Part shown: in pieces, positions 1 to 10,300 of the stretch
Layout of the letters: each line of letters starts with the position of its first letter
Position numbering within the stretch: position 1 is the stretch's first letter
DNA from: Mesaphorura yosii
Taxonomy: Eukaryota > Arthropoda > Collembola > Poduromorpha > Tullbergiidae
Length of the DNA stretch: 64,000 nt
Reading direction: 5' to 3'
Assembly (NCBI GenBank): GCA_009869945.1
Contig: WIXG01000030.1
Coordinates: 124,001 to 188,000, forward strand
Notes under the pieces: model-generated
The model's database searches: none
Told to the model about the DNA's origin: nothing
The model's input: the letters and a program-made list of their open reading frames with translations, nothing else
Position numbers and translations under genes: made by a program

Positions 1-253
1 CGTGAGGTATCCACCGCCAGGAGTTCGATCGAGTTTATTCTACTCACAGCCATAAAAATTAGTGATTCTGTGACACGACAGTCAGAGCTTCAGTTATTTC
101 AGTGAGAACAATTTAATTGTGCTAAGGTTTGTGAAGAATTCTACTTCGCCACTCGAGCTGAAAGCTTAAATACTGGTAATAATACAGCAACCTTGCCATT
201 GTTTTGCAGATTACTGCGGTCACCAACTTTAACTAGTCTTGTTTGGAAGAAAA
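1..253 (+). promoter_or_regulatory. 5' flank and 5' UTR of the V-ATPase G gene
   Basis: No coding sequence is seen upstream of the ATG at 254. A good splice acceptor (pyrimidine-rich, ending in ttttgcag) at about 210 suggests that the 5' UTR carries an intron, with the last 5' UTR exon at about 211-253. The ATG sits in the context gaaaaATGG. No TATA box was identified. Confidence 0.4.
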
Positions 254-868
254 ATGGCTTCACAAACTCAAGGAATTCAGCAGTTGCTTGCAGCGGAGAA
301 AAGAGCAGCTGAAAAGGTTGCTGACGCTCGTAAACGTAAGCCAAGCTTGCCGATATTAAAGTGACCACTGTCAGCAGAAATTTCCACGAACTAGCACTCA
401 AAGGGTATGAATAATTAACTAATTGTGTGTCATTAAATGTAGGCAAGGCGAGAAGATTGAAGCAAGCCAAAGAAGAGGCTCAAGCTGATATCGAGAAATA
501 CAGACAGGAACGTGAAAAGGGCTTCAAGGACTTCGAAGCCAAGGTAAGGCCAAAGACTTTAACCTGTCTTGGCACTCTCTTGGAATTATTCCAACAAACT
601 GAGGATTAACTGAATTTATTCTAGCACATGGGTTCCAAAGAAGATATCGCAACAAAGATCGATGGAGAAGCTACTAGGAAGATTGAAGATATGAAACAAC
701 AAGTAGCTCAGAATAAAGAAAAGGTAAGCATAGCGCCGCGGTCAAATTTCCAAACCAAAACTGATTCACTAAATTCACTAAATTGCGCTTTGGCTGCAGG
801 TTATATCCAGACTCTTGGAACTAGTTTGTGATATCAAGCCAGAACTTCACAAGAATTATCGTCAATAG
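254..868 (+). CDS. V-type proton ATPase subunit G
   Basis: Subunit G is part of the peripheral stator stalk of the V1 sector of the vacuolar proton pump, paired with subunit E. Four exons: 254-335, 443-543, 625-723 and 800-868. They join in phase into 116 residues, close to the usual length of about 117. The N-terminus [19 protein letters not shown] and the following [20 protein letters not shown] match the very conserved G-subunit helix. The rest is a charged coiled coil ([24 protein letters not shown]-like) ending [14 protein letters not shown]. The three introns are 107, 81 and 76 bp with GT-AG ends. The gene converges on the neighbouring decarboxylase gene, with stop codons 181 bp apart. 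The identification is firm. Confidence 0.96.
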
Positions 869-942
869 AGGAATCGCGTTATCAATTGTGAACGGTAGTG
901 CTAGCCAACGTAGATTTAGTCATACTACATATGATCTGAAAT

Positions 943-948
943 ATTAAA
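943..948 (+). terminator. poly(A) signal (ATTAAA) of V-ATPase G
   Basis: ATTAAA lies 75 bp after the V-ATPase G stop codon and is the only good plus-strand signal before the convergent gene's 3' UTR. Confidence 0.55.
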
Positions 949-1002
949 CATTCCAGCTCGATTTATCTGGTAGAAGAGAAGACAACTCAACTTTGTATTC
1001 CG

Positions 1003-1008
1003 TTTATT
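1003..1008 (-). terminator. poly(A) signal (AATAAA) of the decarboxylase gene
   Basis: TTTATT on the plus strand reads AATAAA on the minus strand, about 42 bp past the decarboxylase stop at 1050. The two convergent genes therefore seem to end within about 60 bp of each other. Confidence 0.6.
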
Positions 1009-1049
1009 TCATCCTAGTCGATATTATAAATACAGAAGAAAGTTACAAG

Positions 1050-2940
1050 TTAGTGTATTTTTGAAATCAAGTCATCAAATTGTTCTCGGTCTCGAATGAA
1101 TTTGTAATTCTCGCCAGTTACTAGAATCTATTGAGAAATGTATGAACATTTAGCTCAGGAATAAGAACCGATTGTGAAAGCAACATACTTCAGCTGGTTT
1201 AGGCCTCATATTATAATTCGATCCCATGGAAGCACCATAAGCACCACAGTCCATTATGGCTAAATACTCTGAGTCAGCAGGCAGTGGCACACCTTTTCCT
1301 AGAAAATCAGCTGACTCGCACACTGGGCCCACCACGTCGAAACTTGTCCACTAGAAAAATGAGCAATAATCTATCCCAAACAACTTTGACGTTTTCGATA
1401 TTTATGACTCGTTTAACCGACCTCCTTTCTGTACTTGAGCTTGGTGGGAAGAATCTGATGAGCGGCTCCGTATAAAGGTGGGCGTATGAGCTCTGTCATC
1501 GCGGCGTCTACAACGGCGTAACTTTTGTTCCCAACCTTCTTTCGACCAAGTACTTTAGTGACGATAATTCCTGCGTTTCCAACCTTCGGAGCAAAACAGA
1601 ATGTCAAAATCTGAAGGTGTACTGAAATACATAACAAGAGAAGAGACCAGCGATCGTCCTGGCTCAATGAGAAGTTTCTTGTTGGGTGGAAGGAAGTTCA
1701 CAATTGTTTTAATGAATTCATCCACACCCGGGGTTCCTCCCTGGTGCATCGTGTCTTCAGAATGTGCCTGAACGTCTCCATTTTTGAAGCCAGGGATCTG
1801 CTTTTTGTAGTCAATGCAGATTCCTCCACCGACGTCGTACAGTTCGATTTCTATGCCTTTGTCGTCTAGCATTTTCGTTGCAGAAGACAGAAAATTTCCC
1901 ATGTACGTGTACACACTCGGGTCACGAATACTACTGCCCAGGTGGCAGTGCAGTCCAATGATTTGAATGTTCTCGCAAAGAGTTAGGATCTTATCAACTT
2001 CGTCGAGTTCATCCAGCCCAAATCCGAATTTCGAATCTTCAGACGTGTTAATGTACGGGTGGACGCCAACATCGCACTCATCAGGTGCCGGGCGAAGGCG
2101 TAGTAATACTTTCACTGATAAAATTCGATGTCAAAAATATTCTGCAAATTTTGTTGTTACTTTCTCGCTAGTAGAAAAATTACCTGTATTTCCTAATCCG
2201 TGGTGAGACGTTATTGTGACCAGGCGTCTGGCATCAAAGATTGAATCTACATTGAGAAGAACGCCTTGCTCGACGGCCAATTTGATTTCCCAGCTAAAGT
2301 GTGGAGAAAGGAATAAACAGCATTCGGTAAGTTGCCAATTTCTGCTAGGCTAGAAAGTACGATTTTTACTCCTGCTTTCCATTTCCATTAAATATAATTT
2401 GTTCTGCTGCGAATCCTGCTTTAAGACCGGTCAGGATTTCATTTCCAGAAACGGTAATCAGAATTTGAACCCCGAAAGATTTCAACAATCGAAGTAACTC
2501 CAAGTTCCCATTTGCTTTTGCGGCGTATCTGTTAGCAAAATTTGCAGCATGTCAGACAGTATGAAGAAGTGGAAAATTTCAGACGAACTCAGAAAAGCCT
2601 TAAATTTTTTAAATGTATGTACCCCAAAGTCCCCTGCGACGAATACTTCTTCATTGCATCCAAGTAAACTCTGCCGTTAGCCTCGATTGCTGCCGCGCTG
2701 TAGATGTACACCGGGGTAGTTGGCACGTCCACAGCAATTCTGTCCAATTAGTCCAATAATGCTTTGTTAAAGCATTAATTCGAAAACCATCGTCAAATTT
2801 CAAGCCGCCGTTTGGTGCACTTACATTGAACGTTCGTTTATATGCGTGTGGTGCGTTTTCTGTGGTAAACAATTGAGAAGGTTCTCAATTGACACATCTT
2901 CACAATACAAGTCTTGCCCTCGGAAATGAAACGCCGTCAT
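1050..2940 (-). CDS. Diaminopimelate decarboxylase (LysA family), intron-bearing animal gene
   Basis: Predicted PLP enzyme converting meso-diaminopimelate to L-lysine and CO2. Eight exons, in transcript order: 2825-2940, 2623-2739, 2370-2528, 2184-2293, 1648-2114, 1422-1583, 1189-1350, 1050-1127. They join in phase into 456 residues (bacterial LysA is about 420). Introns are 61-94 bp, GT-AG. Visible motifs are YAAKAN with the PLP lysine at about K82, VSGNE, FNGNGK, HCHLGS at 223-228, DVGGG at 261-265, EPGRSL at 318-323, GPVCESADFLG with C388/E389, and CGAYGASM with Y415. These are diagnostic of DAP decarboxylase rather than ornithine decarboxylase. The start follows the bacterial pattern (MTAFHFRGQDLYCEDVS). 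Residues 25-42 around the first intron fit the family poorly, so that junction is the least certain. Animals normally lack this pathway, so an old horizontal transfer is inferred. Confidence 0.94.
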
Positions 2941-4009
2941 TCTAATGTTTGTTATCAAAACAAAACGTGTCAGAAACTCTGCGAACAAGAAACATTCAAG
3001 GTCCAGGCCGAATATGAAACTGATAGCAAAACCCATCCTTAACTGGAAATGGACTTGAAATGCCGTTATCAAGCACATGCCAGATCGTATCAAAGCCCTT
3101 GCTGAGTCACATTTCATAATCAACAGTTGCAAAATTGAGTATAGAGTGTTCCACTTTGCACGGCGGCGGCAGAAGAAACCTATTTTCAGGCTCGAAGGCT
3201 CGAGCCAAGAGCTTAGTTCGAATACATTCCAATCAATGATTATGATTACTAAATGCGATGTTCATAAAGAATTTATGATTTATTTCAGTATATTTTTATA
3301 ACACAGTCGACACAATGGCTATAAACTAGTCTACTCTAATTAGTCTGAACCGGTATCATGAAAAATGTGCTGCGAAGCTGTTTACGATGCGATGCGAGGT
3401 TTTCATCACTCATCAGTCGCGAGTCGCATGCACAATGCACCCTAAATTATTCTTTACGTTTACGATGATACAAGAATGCAATGGGGGAAGTTGAGAATTT
3501 CGTGTCTAAATATTGACATTAATTTCTGCTCTCTTCATATGTTTACCCGACACATAACTACACTCTAAAAAAACTTTGGTTGCTTTTCTCCTCTTGCCCA
3601 ATTTATAGAGAAAAATGTTCAGAAGAAATTCTGCGCAAGTTACATTTTAGTCTTACGTGATATGAAGAGTTACAGGATGTAGAATCAAGATTGACTGGTT
3701 AACTACGCGCGCAATTAATCAGTGTAATGATGCTGATGATAGCACCGGAATTGGACAAGAATAATTGATGAGGTGTCTCTCTTATCGCATAAACGAATCA
3801 TTCTCACAATGTTACTATACAATACAATCGTCTACACGACGAACATTGCTTATGCGTTTGCGCTAGCACATTCACTCGCAAGCATCTCTGGCGCCGGCAA
3901 CTGGCATGATCACTTCTTCATTTCTAACAAAATTGATTGAATTCATAATATTTGGTTTACTTGCACAATGCAATTGTTACTTCCGGCACTGTCGGTCTAG
4001 TCTGCTACT
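2941..4009. other. Non-coding gap between the decarboxylase and SWAP70-like genes
   Basis: Contains the promoter and 5' UTR of the decarboxylase gene and the 3' UTR of the SWAP70-like gene, both on the minus strand. No further exon or recognisable motif was found. Confidence 0.5.
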
Positions 4010-7000
4010 CTAAGAAGAGTGATCCATCGGAATGGTTGGCAGATTGTTCGACGGAGGTCTCACGGGAGCCGGATACCGGTATGGGTGACTTTTACCTTCT
4101 CTCATGCTCAGACTCCTTCGCGTGTAGTGATGCACTTTCTCGTCCTCTGCTGAGCTGATTGGTGCGCTGAACAACTTCAGTCTCGTATCCAGGATTTCTC
4201 GATTCCGTTCTACATTCTTTTGTCGAGCTGCCCGCAGTTCCGAGTCCATTTCGCCACGTGTTTTCTCTAAATCTCTAAGCTTACTCTGGGCTTCTAGTTA
4301 GGTGCATTGCACGGAGGGAAAGCGAGACAAACACACACCAGACACGTACGACGCACGGATGGGAAAAAATAAAAAGAAAGCAAATTGTAAACATCAACAA
4401 CAGAACTCAAATCAAGGTGAATCTGAACATTGTGCCCGTAATCGTATTAGAGTAGCGAAGGAAGAATGACATGTTTCGTGTCTCGCTTGGCATGACAGAG
4501 GCCTTTGACGATGAACCACAAAACGATGCACTAACTACTGATATTAGTCAATACTTGCGGTAATTATTTACAAATCTGGTCAGCCCAACTCATTATTGGA
4601 AGCGGGCCTCCGCTGGTAGTAATTAAATCAAGACCCCACCATGTAGTATTTGATTTTGTTGGTTAGACGAGGCACAAAGGATTGCGTGCATTGCATCAAT
4701 CAATCAGTAAATTAATCCGTGTTAGCCGCTTGCTTCGTAGGAATTTCATTAATTATCATAATGATCAATCCTGAGATGCGCATCATGCAAACCCTCTGTC
4801 ATGCAACATAAGACCTGGGTTAGTCGACTGTACAATGCGTTGTAGAAAACAAAGTTAGCACTCCCAGAGTTCCGTGATAAGCGCCCTTGGAGGATCAATG
4901 TGAGTAGAGGATGGATACAGCGAGAGAGAAGTGGTGTTAGTAGTGGGAAGGTGAAGGTGAGGTGAAGAGTTCATCTTCAGAATTTTCTTGCCTTCTAATT
5001 GTCGCTCCATTTCGGTCTGTCTTTTTTCAAATGTCTTGGTCTTATTTCGCTCCATGTCCAGCAGCTTCCTTTGCTCCTGTTGCAGTTTCTCCAACTCTTC
5101 ACGCTTTGTCCACTCTTCGCTCAGGATGCGCGCCTGCAGAGAACGAACCAGCTCCTCGTCGCGTTTGGCCTGGATTTCCTCTGCCAACAGCTTCTCTAGC
5201 TGACATCGTACATCGTCCAAGTGACGACGCTCCTGTTCTTCGATTGCCTTCTGCTGGGCTAATTCTTTCGCATGATTCTCGGCTGCTTTTCTTGCCTGTG
5301 ATTTAGAAATCTCAGCTTAGAATCAGTGTTCTCGTATCTTGCATGAAATGGAAATAACTACAAGCTAATGTATAATGCACTCTGTGGAATGGAACACGCA
5401 ATTCCACATTCGCACGTACAAAGTTGCTTGCGAAAGTGATTAGTTGCAGATCTTAATCCTCGAGAGAAGGACACTTGGTTAGTCATGTCTATTTGAGATT
5501 ATTAATTCTGAACATGAGAACACCACAGACAAGGTTCACAAGACTTTTGACAAGTTATCACACAGAATTATGTCAAGAGACGGAGAAAGCCTTGAGAGCA
5601 GCACAGATGCGGAAGCGTCAGCAAAGAACTCCATGAAGATGAGCTAGTTAATTACAGACTAGCGAGAAAATAAGATCTTTTTATTACACAAGTTTGACAC
5701 AAGAACCAAATGAGCAGACTTCTGAGTGGACTAGGAAGATTCACCGGCTATGGGTTTATCATTACAGTAAGATTGTGAGCAGAGTATAGATTTAGTAGGC
5801 AAGCAAAGGCGGCAGGAGTTACCAGTGACTACGATACGTGAAGACAAGTAGTTTAGGCATGAGAATAAAAGTGGTAAGGAAGTACCATTTTCTCAGCTTG
5901 CAGCAACTCGTTAGCACGGTCAGCTTCGTACTGACGCTTGATCTTAAGTCGATGCCACTCCAAGCGACGTTTGTTCCTCAGGAATCGACCATATGATTCG
6001 CGGCAATGAATTCTGGAGAGAGCCAGCTTGAAGGCAGATATCCATTGAGAACGATATCTGCACAGGACACAAGCAGTGAATTAAATTACTATTCCGGCAC
6101 TGTATTGGTGACTCGATATTTTATGACTACAGGGTGCAGTCCTCACCTTTTGTCCATGGTCGCCAAGTGCAGAACACGATTGGAGGTGGTAATGAAAAAC
6201 TGATGAAATTTAGGATTGGCACTGTCATGGCCCTCCTCAATGCGAGTTTGAGCATCAAAGTGAATGACTTTTGGTTTCTTTGGATTTGTGTAATAAGTCA
6301 GTCCTGAAGAGCGCAGAATGAAGAGTCTCTCGACAAATTTTGGTAAATATTCACCACGCTTCAAGAGTGCTCCCTGAACAAAAGAAAGCATCTTACAGCT
6401 GTTGAGCAGCGACGCAAGTTGCCAGTTGTCAACTGCTACTGAATTTTGTTACCTTCTTTATCGTATCTTCTACGTATTCATCATAAATGTCGTTGATTAT
6501 TTCTTGCATTTCCTCTTTCTGGAAATGTTGAGTGAACTTGACTTCGATGACGGAAAGAAAGGTTTGAAAGTCAAAGATCGCATTCGAAAACAGGCACTGC
6601 AAGAAAAAGACAGGACTCATTTTATTCCATTCCCGAATTTTCACTGAGTCTGAGTCGTGGGCCTACCTCAAAGTCATCTTTCAGTTCCCACTCTTTATTC
6701 AGAGTGGATAGAAACTTTGTAAAAACCAAGTCAGCTTCTTCAGGCGAAATAAGCACCTGCATACAAATGACTGCCTGTGAAATTTGAAAGATATGGAAAT
6801 GCAGGTCTGTGGATTTTTTGCTCATACTTGTGCGTTTCCATCCTCATCCTGGATTAAATCTGCCAGCAGTGAAAAGATGCGAAAAAGCTTGAATCGATTG
6901 TCTTCGTCAAGTACTGGGTCCTTCTTGTTAATATCCAGCTTGGATTTCGTTATATTCCAGCATGCCTCATCGATCGCTTTCTCCAGAGGCGCAAGCTGGG

Positions 7001-7327
7001 CCCGCGTCGTCGCATCGCTCAGCGAGGTGAAGACTTCACGGTTCAGATAGAATTCAAATTGCCCAAAGTTGAGGGTTGAGGAACTGCGAAAGTCGTCGAG
7101 TCCCTTATCAACCCCTTGACAGTCAAGAATCGTTCCCAAGCTGGCTACGAAAACCTGCAACGCAACATTGCTGCATTGTCTGCTCAGTCTTCTGAGCGTG
7201 GACGTGAGAAAATGGCTATGCTTACCCGAAGTTTAGACTTTGGAGCTTCCAACCCATCGTAGTCGGTGAGTGCAAAGAATGCTTGGCAGATGCTATTCTT
7301 CGTGAACTCCAACAGTAAATTTGCCAT
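4010..7327 (-). CDS. SWAP70/DEF6-like protein (EF-hand region, PH domain, coiled coil)
   Basis: This family binds PI(3,4,5)P3, acts in Rho/Rac signalling and binds F-actin. Eight exons: 7226-7327, 6828-7154, 6667-6756, 6453-6596, 6147-6373, 5886-6057, 4992-5295, 4010-4293. They give 549 residues (SWAP70 is about 585). Residues 1-200 follow the family's N-terminal EF-hand-like region (MANLLLEFTKNSICQAFFAL start; DEACWNITKSK). The PH domain spans about 222-315 (GALLKRGEYLPKFVERLFIL to SQWISAFKLALS). A charged coiled coil follows (AENHAKELAQQ, EEIQAKRDEELVRSLQARIL). Exon 7 to exon 8 needs a GC-AG intron (4294-4991) with donor AAG|GCAAG; this restores the coiled coil (RQLEEAQSKLRDLEKTRGE). Without it, exon 7 would read through into an unrelated 29-residue tail. 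The PH domain and domain order make the family call secure; the choice between SWAP70 and DEF6 is open. Confidence 0.92.
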
Positions 7328-10300
7328 GCCAGGCTCTGTCGTTTGCACGAGACTTGCCCTTAATGAAGATTTATGCCACAGGAAGAAAAGAAACGCGTGT
7401 CTCAAGAGGTGACGGCGGAGGTATTCGCAAAACGCAATCTGTTCGTTTCATCCAAAGACCGGTTAGAGCACAAATTGTCGTCTTTGGAACACAAACCAGA
7501 TTCCCGTTGCGGTGATTCACACTTTCCACTGCCACACGCACTAAAGATTCCACAAATACCGAATCAGATCTCAGACTTAAAACAACATTTCACTTCACTT
7601 GCGCTGCGTGCGGAATATTCTCACCGCTGCTTCTGCAGATCGTCCTCTTTCATGTTGCTTTCGTCCGCTCGATCTTGATACTACTTTGAGAAAGAAAAGC
7701 AGAGCTTGGAAAATTCGCTTCACGTGAAACCTCCTTTGCTCGCAGAGCCAGCCAGAGTGCAAGTGCGCGAGAAGAGGAGCTTATTACCCAATGCAATGCT
7801 TAGACAGAGCAGATTCGCATAGATACTGAAGCACATTGGCATTGCCACTCCACTACCAAAGACAGAGGTTTAAATTGTACGCATGCTGACTGTCGTACTG
7901 AAAGTATGCGACTTGGACTTGCACACGCTTATGTGACTGACAGTGCAAATACGATAGTGAATAATGCGGATTGCGAATGTGAGTGCCTACGTTGTTTATT
8001 TGCACACTAATAATGATTACGAGGTGACCTTCCATTTATTCTCTTCCTAGACAACTCACTCCAAATGGGATCCTACTCTATTGATACGGTGTCATAAATA
8101 ATATTGATAGTACCTTGAAGTGATCTTCCTTCTTTAGCAACGCTGCTAATAAAGCGCTAATAATAAGAGCTGGGCTGGTGTTGGTCTGTAAGTTTGTCGC
8201 ACATCTGCACAATTAACATGCACTCCAGCGGCTCAGTTACGCCAGCGGTCAACGGCAACGGCGAGGTTCTTGCGCGCGGCAGATACTTTGTGTCGTAATG
8301 AAGTTACGGTAATATTAAGTTACATACATCGGCAGCAGCATATCTGATAGATAGGATTAATAGGCAAGATTTGCACGCACATTTTGCATTACTAAATTGG
8401 ATTGCGTAAGAGCACGCAATTCAACAGCATTGGACAGCGATCATGATCATCCTGGGCGCAATCAGGCATGATCATGATGCAATCTGTCAATACGCACACG
8501 AAGCAAATCCCATCTACAATCTACTCCTCGGGTTTACTAAGGATGAATATCTAACAATCAAAATGTATGAACAGACCCTTTCATTGTCGCGACGATGGCA
8601 CGAACGTTAATCCTCCCCTCGTGAGGTTCAGCACATATTGGACCGGGGCCTCAATATGGGTATTTCCTCTGTCGTTCGTATTCGTAATAGCCGGCCTTCC
8701 GCACTCTCATCAAAGGAATTGATAGTCTCATGAAATGCATACTTCAATTCCTAAACCATATTTCACCTAAGGCATGGCTCCACGACTTGCTTATGCTGAT
8801 CATTTGTGTAGCGTTACGTGTAGCACATTACGAGTGTGATTATTAATGTCCTTAATCCAACAAAGTCATGCAGTACAACGGCAGCACAAAGTGAAAAGAA
8901 AGGAATTTTTCTAAGAATTCTTTTGACACAAACGCTCGACATCCGAAGTAAGAATGCATTATCAGTCAAGAATGCACGATGGCTTGTCGCAGCCAAAAAC
9001 AAAAATTTATATGGTATTTATTTATTTTATTTGTCTCAGTCGGAGCTCAACTCTACTTGAAAGTTTAGCCCGGCTCTGGTCTTTTTGGCCAGAATTTAAT
9101 GGACACTAGGCATGAAATGGAATGCATCAATGGAATCGAATCGCATTTGCCATTATCAGCGGTGGAAATTACAAAGTTGAATCGTGGCTGTTTGTGTAAT
9201 TGAATTAAGGTCACAGTCAAAATGTGCACATCGTCCATACCACTCTAAAAGTCCGGACTCACCAGACATCCACAAGTGAGCGTCTGCTTCACGTAATTCG
9301 ATATCGCGAGAGCAAGGTGTTAATGTTTGTTGCCTTCTTAAAAAGGTATCAAATTACGCTCGCCAATGTCGGACCCAGCCCCGTGTATCATTTTATTACA
9401 CGTCTTTATCAAAACATAATCAAGTGTCCTCTAATCCGCTGCAGCGCACAAAGTCTATTTGTACCCATTCTATAAAATACGAGTTGTAATGTGATATCTG
9501 AACCGTACCCTTCAAGTTTGCATTTCTTTGCGGCCAGCAGCGCCATAAAATTATTTCATGATCTTGTATCAGTTGCATTCCCAAATTAGAAGTGTGCTCC
9601 AAGAAACGAACGCATCGTAACAATTCGCATGAGTATAGTCGTATTTCGCGACATCAAGACTCCAGTGCCCGAATACGTAGCCGTAGCAGATTCTTCATGT
9701 TGTTTTTTGCAGGACTTTGCAAAGAAGGATGACATTAATCTTGTTTTGTATTTCGCATGTTCATCATTACTCCGCTATGCATCATTATGTCGATACATGA
9801 AAAAGGACGGGTGCAGCGCGTACAATGCAATTGCTAATTGCATGGTTGATCGACCATCCAATTGCAGCACGTAAATGTGAGAACAGGAGAGGGGACGACC
9901 ATGAAGGAGAATGTGCCGTCGATGCCCGTGTCTTGCCGGCAACAAAGCGAACAAAAATACGCACATTCAGATTTCACAACAGTCTTCTCTTTTTGCCGTC
10001 TGGCCTTATTTTGTCCTCAACTTTGGCAAAAAAATATCTGTACATCGTCTCACCCTGACATGCTGACAAAATTTGAGATGGGCATTTGTAGAGGAGTTTC
10101 GCGATTAACACGAGCACGGTGCGATTATTGAACACGAGCAACAGTAAAACGAGAATTGAAACAAGAAGGTCTGCGCAGAGCAGGAGCAGCAGCGCCTACT
10201 TCCATATTTAGGTTTATTTTAAGGCGTCAACGTCAATTCATGAAAAAAAGAATAAATCTTAACTTGACTACGGTATTTTGCATGCATGCGCACAGACAGT

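Noticed and set aside
1050-2940. Bacterial contamination as the source of the decarboxylase
   Set aside because: Seven GT-AG introns in correct phase, an animal-type poly(A) signal and an unbroken animal neighbourhood on both sides argue against a bacterial contig.
5570-5647. 25-codon plus-strand frame (MSRDGESLESSTDAEASAKN...) inside a SWAP70-like intron
   Set aside because: Amino-acid-like composition is suggestive, but it is too short, antisense to the gene and unsupported by any flanking signal.
8440-8478. Transposon terminal inverted repeats
   Set aside because: The arms are separated by only 8 nt, with no target-site duplication or ORF between them; a hairpin is the simpler reading.
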